Shown one piece after another: positions 1 through 6,264 of a stretch of DNA of 6,590 nucleotides; the stretch's first letter is position 1, and each line of letters begins with the position of its first letter. The notes beneath the pieces are model-generated. The model did not search any database and had not been told where the DNA came from. It worked only from the letters and a program-made list of their open reading frames with translations. Made by a program: the position numbers and the translations under genes. This DNA comes from Flavobacteriales bacterium (GTDB lineage Bacteria; Bacteroidota; Bacteroidia; Flavobacteriales_F; PHOS-HE28), in NCBI GenBank assembly GCA_020854015.1, contig JADZGG010000273.1, forward strand, positions 1-6,590, read 5' to 3'.

Positions 1-2
1 GG

Positions 3-788
3 GAAACGCGCACGGGCCCTGGGATCGACAGAACGCTGGTGGAGCAGCCCGTTCAGGCGGAGCATGCGCGCGTGCCCGCTCGCGCGCTGACGGTCACGGA
101 AACCGCCACCAGCGCGATACGCCTGCTGCACTTCAACGACCACCGTCCGCCGCACGAGATCCAGTTCGTATTGGAACGCAACCTCATGACGCTGTTCGTG
201 GCCTCCATGGAGAACGACAGCTTGATGCTAAGGGCCGCCGCTAATGTGGTCGGTGCGCGGTATGAGTTTGAGCTGCGTTTCGAGGCTGCGATGCCGCTTC
301 AGAACTGCTATTCGCTGCAGGTAGAGACATCATGGGCCGATGCTGCTGCCACGCACCACGACTACTACCGCAATGCGGCGGGCAGTTGGTTCGAGCACTG
401 GACACGCGATCTCCAGCCTGCCGATCCGCCCGCGCTTGAGGAAGGGTCATCCGAGCGTTACCAGAAGATCTGCGCCGCGTCGTTGAACGCCGAAGCGCAC
501 CTCGATTCCGTGCCCGCGCTGCAACAAGCGATCGTGGCAGCGATGAAGCGTGGCGCACGTTTCACCACATCGAGCAAGGAAGGCGACACGAATCTCCGTT
601 GGAGCGGCGATCGATTCGTGCGTACCGACGTCGGCGACTACCCGGATCACCGAACGTTCGCCAGCGAGGCGGAATTCCTGGACATGCTGCGGAAGTTCTA
701 CGACTGGGAGACGTCGGCGAACGCGTATCCCGAGAAGGTCTCCGAACTGGTGGCGTGGAAGCTTATGCTACGGTTGCTCCGATCTTAG
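3..788 (+). CDS. Unrecognised protein, 5' end cut by the window
   Basis: I do not recognise this gene. The frame has no stop between the left edge and the TAG at 786-788. A GTG at 39 would give 249 residues, but the frame is open before it and the first in-frame ATG lies far inside (187), so the true start is most likely outside the window. The product looks soluble: no signal peptide or membrane helix is visible in this part. Counting from the GTG, the middle is rich in aromatic and charged residues. The end is more regular, with a likely helix (about 160-170), a short beta-like stretch around RFTTSSKEGDTNLRW and GDRFVRTDVGDYPDH, and a closing helical part with FLDMLRKFYDWET and ELVAWKLMLRLLR. 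This resembles a small alpha/beta accessory domain, but I assign no function. It lies 138 bases upstream of the antitoxin-like gene on the same strand. Coding is supported by length and natural composition only. Confidence 0.7.
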   Translation, partial: ETRTGPGIDRTLVEQPVQAEHARVPARALTVTETATSAIRLLHFNDHRPPHEIQFVLERNLMTLFVASMENDSLMLRAAANVVGARYEFELRFEAAMPLQNCYSLQVETSWADAAATHHDYYRNAAGSWFEHWTRDLQPADPPALEEGSSERYQKICAASLNAEAHLDSVPALQQAIVAAMKRGARFTTSSKEGDTNLRWSGDRFVRTDVGDYPDHRTFASEAEFLDMLRKFYDWETSANAYPEKVSELVAWKLMLRLLRS

Positions 789-797
789 TGCGGTCGG

Positions 798-923
798 AAG
801 GAGGCAAAGGTGCTTTTGAATGTTCTGGGCGTGCCGCTCGAATGCTTGCCTACCGCAGGCAGGATCGCCGTCGGGCTTTCCGTCTCGATCGCTCACGCGA
901 TATGGAGTGCGCCGTATATTTGA
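798..923 (+). CDS. Possible 37-codon leader ORF before the antitoxin gene
   Basis: AAGGAGG at 798-804 is a textbook Shine-Dalgarno sequence five bases before a GTG at 810. The frame then runs 37 codons, starting (M/V)LLNVLGVPLECL, to a TGA at 921-923. That stop lies three bases before the ATG of the antitoxin-like gene at 927, so translation could be coupled. The interval given here includes the ribosome-binding site. The ORF is in the same frame as the unknown gene that ends at 788, so it could instead be a continuation beyond a TAG, or chance. The peptide is mildly hydrophobic and unrecognised. Strong Shine-Dalgarno sites are rare in Bacteroidota, which makes this one notable but also makes its use doubtful. 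Confidence 0.22.
   Translation, partial: KEAKVLLNVLGVPLECLPTAGRIAVGLSVSIAHAIWSAPYI
845..863 (+). other. Hairpin-forming inverted repeat after the first gene
   Basis: CTTGCCT and AGGCAGG (one G-T pair) flank a five-base loop, ACCGC. It could be the 3' end structure of the upstream transcript, but no T tract follows, so I do not call it an intrinsic terminator. Confidence 0.2.
888..901. promoter_or_regulatory. Inverted repeat in the antitoxin promoter region
   Basis: ATCGC, a four-base spacer TCAC, then GCGAT form a perfect inverted repeat. It ends 13 bases before the TATATTTG box, so a bound protein could affect polymerase there. It could be an operator for autoregulation, which is common in toxin-antitoxin loci, but the half-sites are only five bases and chance is a real possibility. 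Confidence 0.18.
915..922 (+). promoter_or_regulatory. Bacteroidota-type -7 box for the antitoxin gene
   Basis: TATATTTG matches the Bacteroidota -7 consensus TAnnTTTG exactly. It ends four bases before the ATG at 927, so the transcript would begin at or very near the start codon, making it leaderless. No clear TTG -33 element lies at the usual 17-23 base distance upstream, which lowers confidence. The box also overlaps the stop of the possible leader ORF, so the two readings compete. Confidence 0.4.
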
Positions 924-926
924 ATC

Positions 927-1091
927 ATGGCCGCAAAGAAGCGCACCCGCAAGCCGACCGTCTCAACGGAAGAGCGGTTGCAGGCGCTCATTGCTTCGTT
1001 CAGTATCGAAGGCATCAAGCTGAGTATGGAGGAAGCACTGGCCTTGCTGAAGAAGGTCGAGCTCAGTCCGGGAACACGGAACGGATCATGA
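927..1091 (+). CDS. Fic antitoxin (VbhA-like inhibitory helix), 54 aa
   Basis: This small protein probably blocks the adjacent Fic enzyme. In class I Fic systems a separate antitoxin places a helix with the motif (S/T)xxxE(G/N) against the Fic active site, and its glutamate keeps ATP in an unproductive position. Here residues 24-29 read SFSIEG, so Ser24, Glu28 and Gly29 fit. The motif sits in the predicted helix ERLQALIASFSIEGIKL and is followed by a second helix (about 33-45, SMEEALALLKKVE). The first ten residues are basic (MAAKKRTRKP). No Shine-Dalgarno sequence directly precedes the ATG; a TATATTTG box ends four bases before it. The last 29 bases overlap the 3' end of fic on the opposite strand. 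The call rests on the motif plus the neighbour. The protein is too short for sequence alone to be conclusive, and the convergent order is not the standard one. Confidence 0.72.
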   Translation: MAAKKRTRKPTVSTEERLQALIASFSIEGIKLSMEEALALLKKVELSPGTRNGS

Positions 1092-1650
1092 CCTCCATAG
1101 GCTGCCGGTTGCTCACGGCGGCTTGCTGCACCGCCTGCACATAGTCATCGAAGCGGTCTCTGCCGATGCGCTCCCAGCGAAGCCTGCCGTAGCCCTGTTT
1201 CTGGGCCATCATGTCGGCCAGCAAGCGAGCCGTGCGACCGTTGCCTTCGCGGAACGGGTGGATGAACAGCAGCTCGCCATGCACATGCGCAACATCACGG
1301 ATGAGCGCATTGCGATCTTCGTAGAGATCCGGTAGCTGCTTCAGCACTGCACGCTCGAACTCGTGCATCGTGGCATCCAGGAACTTGGCAGATGGGAAGT
1401 TGAAGCCGCCTTTGGAGAGATTCACCTCGCGGAACTTGCCTGCGAAGGCATACAAGTGGCCCAAAGCGAGGCGATGCATGCGCAGCAGGTAGACCAGGTC
1501 GAAGGTGGTGCCGTCGTCGAGTTCATCGTACAACGTGATCTCCGCACGCAGGAACCCCTCTGCTTCCGACAGTTCCACAGACCGTTGGTCGGTAAGCCCA
1601 AGCAGGTTGGGTAGCACTTCGCCTTGGTCGCCGGGCAGGTCGTACTTCAT
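1063..1650 (-). CDS. Fic family AMP-transferase (toxin)
   Basis: Fic enzymes usually move AMP from ATP onto a hydroxyl side chain of a target protein; class I toxins of the FicT type modify DNA gyrase and topoisomerase IV. The 195-residue product starts MKYDLPGDQGEVLPN. It has the usual core HRLALGHLYAFAGKFR (59-74), the target-binding flap around SKGGFNF (79-85), and an intact catalytic motif HPFREGNGRTAR (131-142) with His131, the acidic Glu135, and Arg139/Arg142. It should therefore be active. It ends cleanly at FPD. I chose the ATG at 1648-1650 because related proteins begin at this point and a promoter-like box lies just before it. The open frame reaches 2187, but only as the shadow of the gene on the other strand. 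The N-terminal helix has SEAEG (28-32), near but not matching the self-inhibitory motif, so inhibition probably comes from the small overlapping gene. The actual target is unknown. Confidence 0.93.
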   Translation of the reverse strand: MKYDLPGDQGEVLPNLLGLTDQRSVELSEAEGFLRAEITLYDELDDGTTFDLVYLLRMHRLALGHLYAFAGKFREVNLSKGGFNFPSAKFLDATMHEFERAVLKQLPDLYEDRNALIRDVAHVHGELLFIHPFREGNGRTARLLADMMAQKQGYGRLRWERIGRDRFDDYVQAVQQAAVSNRQPMEVMIRSVFPD

Positions 1651-1655
1651 TAGGA

Positions 1656-1663
1656 CAAAGTAA
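1656..1663 (-). promoter_or_regulatory. Probable -7 box of fic
   Basis: Read on the minus strand this is TTACTTTG, one mismatch from TAnnTTTG, and it ends five bases before the fic ATG. A TTG at 1681-1683 (minus strand) lies 17 bases upstream, a permitted -33 spacing. As for the antitoxin gene, the transcript would have almost no leader. It supports the MKYDLPG start. Confidence 0.35.
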
Positions 1664-1806
1664 GCTCCGTTGCGATCCATCAACGCTGATCCGCTTCCTT
1701 CAGGGAACATGAAATTCCGGGCCGGCGTCACCGATAACGTGTGGCCTTCCGCGCCGCGCACAGCGCTGACCATGAACCTTCCCACGTTCCGCGTGTACCT
1801 CATCGC

Positions 1807-2604
1807 ATGCGTTCGCTGATGCTTGTGGTTTTGGCCGTGTGTGTGCTGGGGGCACAGGCCGCTACACACACGGTGCACGTTGCCGGCACGGTGGAGAATA
1901 CCCAGAGCTGGGAGATCAAGGGCTACTTCACGGCCATGGTGGTCAGTTCCACGGAACTGCCGCAACACGGCGTGGTGTCGACCAGGCCGCAGCTGATGGT
2001 GGACCTGAAGACCGGCCGCTTCGAAGGTGAGTTGGATTGCGTGGTGATCCGCAATGCCCACGGCCGTTGGGTGGACATCCACTTCGTGGGCGTCTCCTAC
2101 CTGTTCACGGCCTATCCCGAAATGGTGCTTCGTGTTCCCTATGCCAAGCACATCGACCTGGGCACCTTCGCCTGGAAGCCGAGCCACTACCGCTGGAAGG
2201 ACGGCGCCTTGGTGATCGATACCGCCGTGCCACGCGATACCGTGATCGGCGACCTATTCGGAACACACGTACGCGTCAGCCCCATTAACCCCGCACCGGA
2301 CGATACCGTGCACTTCGCGTTCACCTGGGAGAACAGCGGCCAACCCCACCAGGCCAGCATGGGTGGCCTCTATATGAAGGATTGCTGCACCCACCTGTGC
2401 GACTTCACCTTCGCGGTGCGCACGGACACGGATGTGTACGGTGAAAGTTGGCCGCACCACGTCACGCTCTACCTGCCGCCGAAGCTCGCCGGTGGCCGTT
2501 ACCGCATCCGCCAAGTGCCCGCGCAGGGCGCGAACCTCCGCGATGTGGACTTCCTCGTGGGGAAGGACCTGTACTTCACGGTGGGGGAACGGAAAGAACC
2601 GTAG
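1807..2604 (+). CDS. Exported protein of unknown function
   Basis: The 265-residue product begins MRSLMLVVLAVCVLGAQA, a signal peptide with a likely signal peptidase I site after Ala18. The Cys12 context (LAVC) is a poor lipobox, so I do not call a lipoprotein. The mature part is rich in alternating hydrophobic residues, suggesting beta structure. Residues 158-260 look like an Ig-like domain of the CARDB type: SPINPAPDDTVHFAFTWENSG, then a cysteine group DCCTHLCDF (Cys193, 194, 198), then strands HHVTLYLPP and GRYRIRQV, closing with KDLYFTVGERKEP. This domain reading is inference. The cysteines could bind metal or form disulfides. No T9SS sorting tail is visible. The ATG at 1807 is chosen because it opens the signal peptide; the frame is open from 1741. 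It is divergent from fic, 156 bases apart. Its last 51 codons form the repeat found twice more to the right. Confidence 0.85.
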   Translation: MRSLMLVVLAVCVLGAQAATHTVHVAGTVENTQSWEIKGYFTAMVVSSTELPQHGVVSTRPQLMVDLKTGRFEGELDCVVIRNAHGRWVDIHFVGVSYLFTAYPEMVLRVPYAKHIDLGTFAWKPSHYRWKDGALVIDTAVPRDTVIGDLFGTHVRVSPINPAPDDTVHFAFTWENSGQPHQASMGGLYMKDCCTHLCDFTFAVRTDTDVYGESWPHHVTLYLPPKLAGGRYRIRQVPAQGANLRDVDFLVGKDLYFTVGERKEP

Positions 2605-2640
2605 CGCCCGGCCGGATGTTGGTGACCAGCGACGCCAAGT
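2450..2640 (+). repeat. Tail repeat, copy 1 (inside the intact gene)
   Basis: This copy covers residues 215-265 of the exported protein, its TAG at 2602-2604, and 36 bases beyond. It aligns without gaps to 4171-4361, with 19 mismatches in 191 positions by my count. Within the coding part nine codons differ and six of those changes are silent. It is therefore the C-terminal end of a gene family, and this copy is the only one here still attached to a full gene. Confidence 0.9.
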
Positions 2641-3022
2641 GCCCGCTGCGCTGCTGGATGTCCGCAGGAGCGTTCATCACCGCCGTTCTCTATGGGGACT
2701 GCCTGACGAACGTCAATCGGAACTAGGCGGGTTGTGCCGACATTTCGAGGGTGAGCATCGACATGCGTGGTACAGGTATCCTTGACGCGATCGACCTTAT
2801 GCGCCCTACCGATACGCACGCCCGAGGTCGGACCGGCGAAGCCGGGATGGCCATGACCGTGGTGCGCCTCACCGGGCTGCGCGAGATGAGCAGGAAGACC
2901 TGGAGCGAAGGCAAAGGAACTGGCGCTGAGCACGTCGACGGTCAAGTGGACTATCGCCGTTGACAAGCAGATAGCGTAATGCTTCTTCACCACATAGCAC
3001 ATGACGCAGGTTCGTTGACCCC
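2641..3022. other. Gap before rsgA with no convincing gene
   Basis: About 380 bases. A GTG-started frame on the plus strand (2751-2963, 70 codons) has no recognisable features, no Shine-Dalgarno site and unusual composition; I leave it out as a gene. A frame on the minus strand (2499-3002) largely mirrors the repeat. TTGACA at 2961 has no matching -10 element at proper spacing. I see no tRNA, no TAnnTTTG box and no terminator with a T tract. The stretch may be the decayed remains of a gene. Confidence 0.4.
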
Positions 3023-4084
3023 ATGACGCTCGAAGACCTGGGATACACCGATGCGCTGGAGCAGTTCAGGAGCGGACCTGCCCTGAATGGCTTCGAGATC
3101 GGTCGCGTGGTCGCCGAGCACAGGGAGCGCTACGTGGTGCGGACCATCGACGGCGATCTGGAAGCGGAGGTCATCGGCAGGCTGCGCACCGAGGCCCGCG
3201 ACCGGCTGGACTTCCCGGCCGTGGGCGACTGGGTGGCGCTGAAGGTCCACGAGCCGGGCCACGCCATGATCCATCGGGTATTCCCGCGCTCATCGGTGAT
3301 CACCCGCAAAGCCATCGGTGAACACGGTGGCACCCAGGTCATCGCCACCAACATCGACCATGCCTTCCTCGTGCAGGCCATGGACCGCGACTTCAACATC
3401 AACCGGCTGGAGCGGTACCTGGCCATTTGCCACACCAGCGTGGTGCGGCCGATCATCGTGCTCACGAAGACCGACCTGTTCGAAGCCGGGCAGGTGGAGG
3501 GATTGAACGACCAGGTCCGGGCCCGCATCGCGAACGTGCCCATCCTCGCCTTGAGCAATGTGACCAAGGATGGCTGCGAGGCCGTGCGGGGGATCATGGA
3601 AAAAGGGAAGACCTACTGCCTGCTGGGTTCCTCCGGTGCGGGCAAGTCGAGCCTGCTCAACAACCTGCTCGGCACAGCCACCCTTCGCACGGGCGCCATC
3701 AGCACCAGCACCGGTAAGGGCAGGCACATCACCAGTCACCGGGAATTGTTCGTTCTGGGGACGGGCGGGATCCTCATCGACAATCCCGGCATGCGGGAAG
3801 TGGGCGTCACCGATGTGGAGGGCGGGCTGGAGGTCACCTTTGACCGGATCGCAGAACTGGCTCAGGACTGCAAGTTCACCGATTGCACGCACACCACGGA
3901 GATCGGTTGCGCGGTGCTGGATGCCGTGCAGCATGGCGAGTTGGACGAGGCCTCCTACACCAACTACCAAAAGATGAAGAGCGAGGCCGCGCATTTCCGA
4001 ACAACCCTTGCCGAGCGCAGAAGGAAGGACAAGGAATTCGGGAAGATGGTGAAGCGCTACAAGAAGGACACCGGCAACCTGTAG
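3023..4084 (+). CDS. rsgA: Ribosome small subunit-dependent GTPase A
   Basis: RsgA binds the nearly mature 30S subunit in the cytoplasm and uses GTP hydrolysis to check the decoding centre and release late assembly factors. The 353-residue product has the hallmark circularly permuted GTPase order. An N-terminal OB-fold (about 25-90, with GDWVAL at 68-73) is followed by G4 TKTD (148-151), the P-loop GSSGAGKSS (202-210), a G2 segment TGKGRHIT (230-237) and G3 DNPG (253-256). A C-terminal zinc site follows: Cys283, Cys288, His290 and Cys296 in CKFTDCTHTTEIGCAV. The basic tail RRRKDKEFGKMVKRYKK fits RNA contact. It is somewhat longer than the roughly 300-residue form common in the phylum, mainly at both ends, resembling a second RsgA type. 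All key residues are present. It appears to be transcribed alone, and it lies between two direct copies of the tail repeat. Confidence 0.97.
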   Translation: MTLEDLGYTDALEQFRSGPALNGFEIGRVVAEHRERYVVRTIDGDLEAEVIGRLRTEARDRLDFPAVGDWVALKVHEPGHAMIHRVFPRSSVITRKAIGEHGGTQVIATNIDHAFLVQAMDRDFNINRLERYLAICHTSVVRPIIVLTKTDLFEAGQVEGLNDQVRARIANVPILALSNVTKDGCEAVRGIMEKGKTYCLLGSSGAGKSSLLNNLLGTATLRTGAISTSTGKGRHITSHRELFVLGTGGILIDNPGMREVGVTDVEGGLEVTFDRIAELAQDCKFTDCTHTTEIGCAVLDAVQHGELDEASYTNYQKMKSEAAHFRTTLAERRRKDKEFGKMVKRYKKDTGNL

Positions 4085-4095
4085 ACCCGCATCGC

Positions 4096-4117
4096 CCGAT
4101 CGACCACTCCTGATCGG
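4096..4117 (+). other. Hairpin just after rsgA
   Basis: CCGATC and GATCGG form a perfect six-base inverted repeat with a ten-base loop, 12 bases past the rsgA stop. The position suits a 3' end structure, but no T tract follows, so a terminator is only possible. Confidence 0.25.
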
Positions 4118-4170
4118 CAAGCTCATCGGGTGCAACCTCAGGCACAACAAGTGGCGCACATTGATCACAA

Positions 4171-4361
4171 GGCCGCACCACGTCACGCTCTACCTGCCGC
4201 CGAAGCTCGCCGAAGGCCGCTACCGCATCCGCCAAGTGCCCGCAACAGGCGCGAACCTCCGCGATGTGGACTTCCTGCTGGGGAAGGACCTGTACTTCAC
4301 GGTGGGGGAGCGGAAGGAGCCGTAGCGCCCGGCCGGATGTTGGAGAAGAACACTGCCAAGT
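4171..4361 (+). repeat. Tail repeat, copy 2 (gene fragment)
   Basis: A detached copy of the last 51 codons of the exported protein at 1807-2604, with the same stop (4323-4325) and 36 bases beyond. It is 191 bases long with 19 mismatches and no indels against copy 1. Translated in the parental frame it reads HHVTLYLPPKLAEGRY... to KDLYFTVGERKEP, with only Gly to Glu, Gln to Thr and Val to Leu changes. The frame is open upstream as far as the end of rsgA, but that extension shows no similarity to the parent, no signal peptide and no ATG start, so I treat it as a gene remnant. The sequence similarity starts abruptly at GGCCGCACCAC. Confidence 0.88.
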
Positions 4362-4514
4362 ATCCGAGCAGAAGACGAAGGGCGCGGCGATCGTTTGATC
4401 GGTCGTGGATCAAGCAGAGCGCAGCCGGATCCAATCGTTTCGCATCGCCGCGCAACCTGGAGCACGGATATGCACTGCAGGCAAGCAACGGACCGCTGAC
4501 GTGCAGGGCCTCCG
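4362..4514. other. Intergenic stretch between convergent ends
   Basis: No gene seen. It holds an inverted repeat, GTTTGATC and GATCAAGC around a seven-base loop (4393-4415), about 100 bases past the stop of the minus-strand gene. No T tract is present on either strand. Confidence 0.4.
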
Positions 4515-6113
4515 CTACGACACGATCAGCCTTTTCGCATGCACCCCCTGCTCCGTGGTGACGCGCACGAAGTAGATGCCTTGCTTCAGGTCGGTAAGGT
4601 CGAGCGTTGTCCGGTCGTGTTGCAGCACGAACGAACGCACTTCGTTTCCGAGCATGTCCACCATGTGGACCACGGGCTTCTTGGTGCCACCAACGAGTGG
4701 GAAGTGCAGCACGGTGCGATCACCCGCGGGGTTCGGAAAGAGGGAGAAGGCTTCCTGTGCAGCTGGCCTGTCCGATCCGACCGAGTTGGAACCGGTGATC
4801 ACGATCGCTTGCGTGACCAGCCCGGAGCAATTCGATGCGTTGGTGTTGTTCACCGATACGCTCACGCTGCCCGCCGGGCCGCTGCCCCAGTTCACGTTGA
4901 TGCTGTTGGTGGTGGAGGTGCCCGTGCCGCCCGTAACGGTCCAGGCGTAGGTATGCCCCGCGAGCTGTGGCACGCTGTAAACGGCTATCTGCCCCGGTGC
5001 CACGGTATCCGGGCCTGCGATGGGCATTGTGCTTTGCGGCAAGGGGCTGCCTACGAAGGTGTTCAGGTCGGCACCGCCGAAGGGACCTGCGTACACGGTA
5101 TCGCTGGCCACCAGGATCGCTTGCACGGTGCTCCATGCACTCGATGTGGAGGCCGCATTCCAACACGTGGCCTGCGCATTGCTGATCCGGATCTGTGCGA
5201 TGCGGTAGCGCGTTTGTCCGCCCAACTGGGAGGAGTTGCCGCCCACCCAGATGTAGTCGCCATCGGGGTATAGGCTCAGCACTTCCGAACTGCTGCTGTT
5301 CTGGTCGAAGGGGGCCAGGTTGCCGTTCAGGTCATAGGCTGCAACGCCTTGTCGGGCCACGCCATTGATCTGGTCGAAGTCGCCGCCCACGAAGAGGTGG
5401 TCGTTGGTGCGCACGATCGAAGTGACCCCGAAGTTGTTGACAGCGGGATCAGGATGCCAGGTGCTATCCAGCGCGCCGGTGACCTTGTCGAAGCGGCACA
5501 GATCACTGTACACGGAAGGGCCGGTGCTGAAGTGGAACTGACCACCAACGTACACATGGTCATCGCCCACATGCACGGCATTGATGTTCGGACCTCCGCC
5601 CATGAAGTCGGGTGCCGATTGCCATCCGGTAGCAAGCCCTGTGGTAGCATCCACCGCAACGATCCGCGACGGTGAGAGCGCGGGGTAGTAGAAGATGTTG
5701 TTGTCCACGCCGACACCCAGCCTCCAGGAAATGTAGTTGGCGTCGCCGCTCCAACTGTTCAGGTTCCCGCTGGGCAGGTCGAACAGGCAGATGCCCTGTC
5801 TGGATTGTCCGTTCACGGTCTGGAACGAGCCACCGACCACCAGCTTGTCCGCCACGCGGTTGATGCTGGTGACGCCATTCGTGATGCCCGTCGGACCCCA
5901 CGCATCCAAGGTGCCGCTTGTGGCATCGAAACGGGCCAGGCCAGCGCGCGGAAGGCCGTCGACCGTGGAAAAGAACCCACCGATATACACCGTGTTCCCG
6001 ACCTTCTCGATGGCGTACACATCATTGTTCGGAAGCGGCATGCCGCCCAACAGTGTTTGGGAACGGCCAATGAAGGCGAACGAAATGAAGAGCAGGGAAA
6101 GCGTGTATCTCAT
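4515..6113 (-). CDS. Secreted beta-propeller protein with T9SS type A sorting domain
   Basis: The 532-residue product is probably exported by Sec and then carried across the outer membrane by the type IX system, to be released or anchored on the surface. MRYTLSLLFISFAFIGRSQ is a signal peptide. Residues 28-345 hold repeated units of about 45-55 residues with a VYIGGFF, VVGGSF, VYVGGQF, FVGGDF or WVGGN core, each followed by a RFD or YDL strand (around 33, 82, 178, 230 and 278, plus weaker ones). This is the delta-60 (DUF5122) type of propeller. Residues 364-440 look like a PKD or Ig-like domain (HTYAWTVTGGTGTS). The last 75 residues are the sorting domain: FSLFPNPAGD (456-465), MVDMLGNEV, LKQGIYFVRV and the ending KRLIVS. 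The binding partner is unknown. The ATG at 6111-6113 is chosen because it opens the signal peptide; the frame continues upstream to 6221 without similarity to any domain. Confidence 0.93.
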   Translation of the reverse strand: MRYTLSLLFISFAFIGRSQTLLGGMPLPNNDVYAIEKVGNTVYIGGFFSTVDGLPRAGLARFDATSGTLDAWGPTGITNGVTSINRVADKLVVGGSFQTVNGQSRQGICLFDLPSGNLNSWSGDANYISWRLGVGVDNNIFYYPALSPSRIVAVDATTGLATGWQSAPDFMGGGPNINAVHVGDDHVYVGGQFHFSTGPSVYSDLCRFDKVTGALDSTWHPDPAVNNFGVTSIVRTNDHLFVGGDFDQINGVARQGVAAYDLNGNLAPFDQNSSSSEVLSLYPDGDYIWVGGNSSQLGGQTRYRIAQIRISNAQATCWNAASTSSAWSTVQAILVASDTVYAGPFGGADLNTFVGSPLPQSTMPIAGPDTVAPGQIAVYSVPQLAGHTYAWTVTGGTGTSTTNSINVNWGSGPAGSVSVSVNNTNASNCSGLVTQAIVITGSNSVGSDRPAAQEAFSLFPNPAGDRTVLHFPLVGGTKKPVVHMVDMLGNEVRSFVLQHDRTTLDLTDLKQGIYFVRVTTEQGVHAKRLIVS

Positions 6114-6264
6114 AGGTGCGGAACTTTGCGAGCAAGACGGAACCAGGGGCGAATGGTTGTGTCGACCGGGGTAGGGTGGTGCTGGGCCACCTGGCGGTTC
6201 CATTCGTGATCGCAAGGGCACACGATGCGGCCTTGCACGCGCTCGCGGCCGCCATCAGCGAACC
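6114..6264. other. Upstream region of the propeller gene
   Basis: About 150 bases that should hold the promoter of the minus-strand propeller gene. I see no TAnnTTTG match and no ribosome-binding site, the latter being normal in Bacteroidota. No gene is supported here. Confidence 0.3.

Noticed and set aside
599..1144. 181-codon plus-strand frame across the gap and both Fic genes
   Set aside because: It overlaps better-supported genes in other frames and its translation is arginine-rich, typical of an out-of-frame reading of high-GC DNA.
1651..2187. Extension of the fic frame to 2187, giving a 374-residue protein
   Set aside because: The extra part runs opposite the signal peptide and body of the exported protein, has no Fic similarity, and related Fic proteins start at MKY.
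4096..4117. Intrinsic terminator after rsgA
   Set aside because: The stem is short and no T tract follows, so it is listed only as a hairpin.
3290..4186. Long minus-strand frame opposite rsgA
   Set aside because: rsgA has every expected motif in its own frame; the other frame is the usual open antisense of GC-rich coding DNA.
4539..5273. 244-codon plus-strand frame opposite the propeller gene
   Set aside because: The minus frame holds a signal peptide, repeats and a T9SS domain; the plus frame is histidine- and arginine-rich with no domain.
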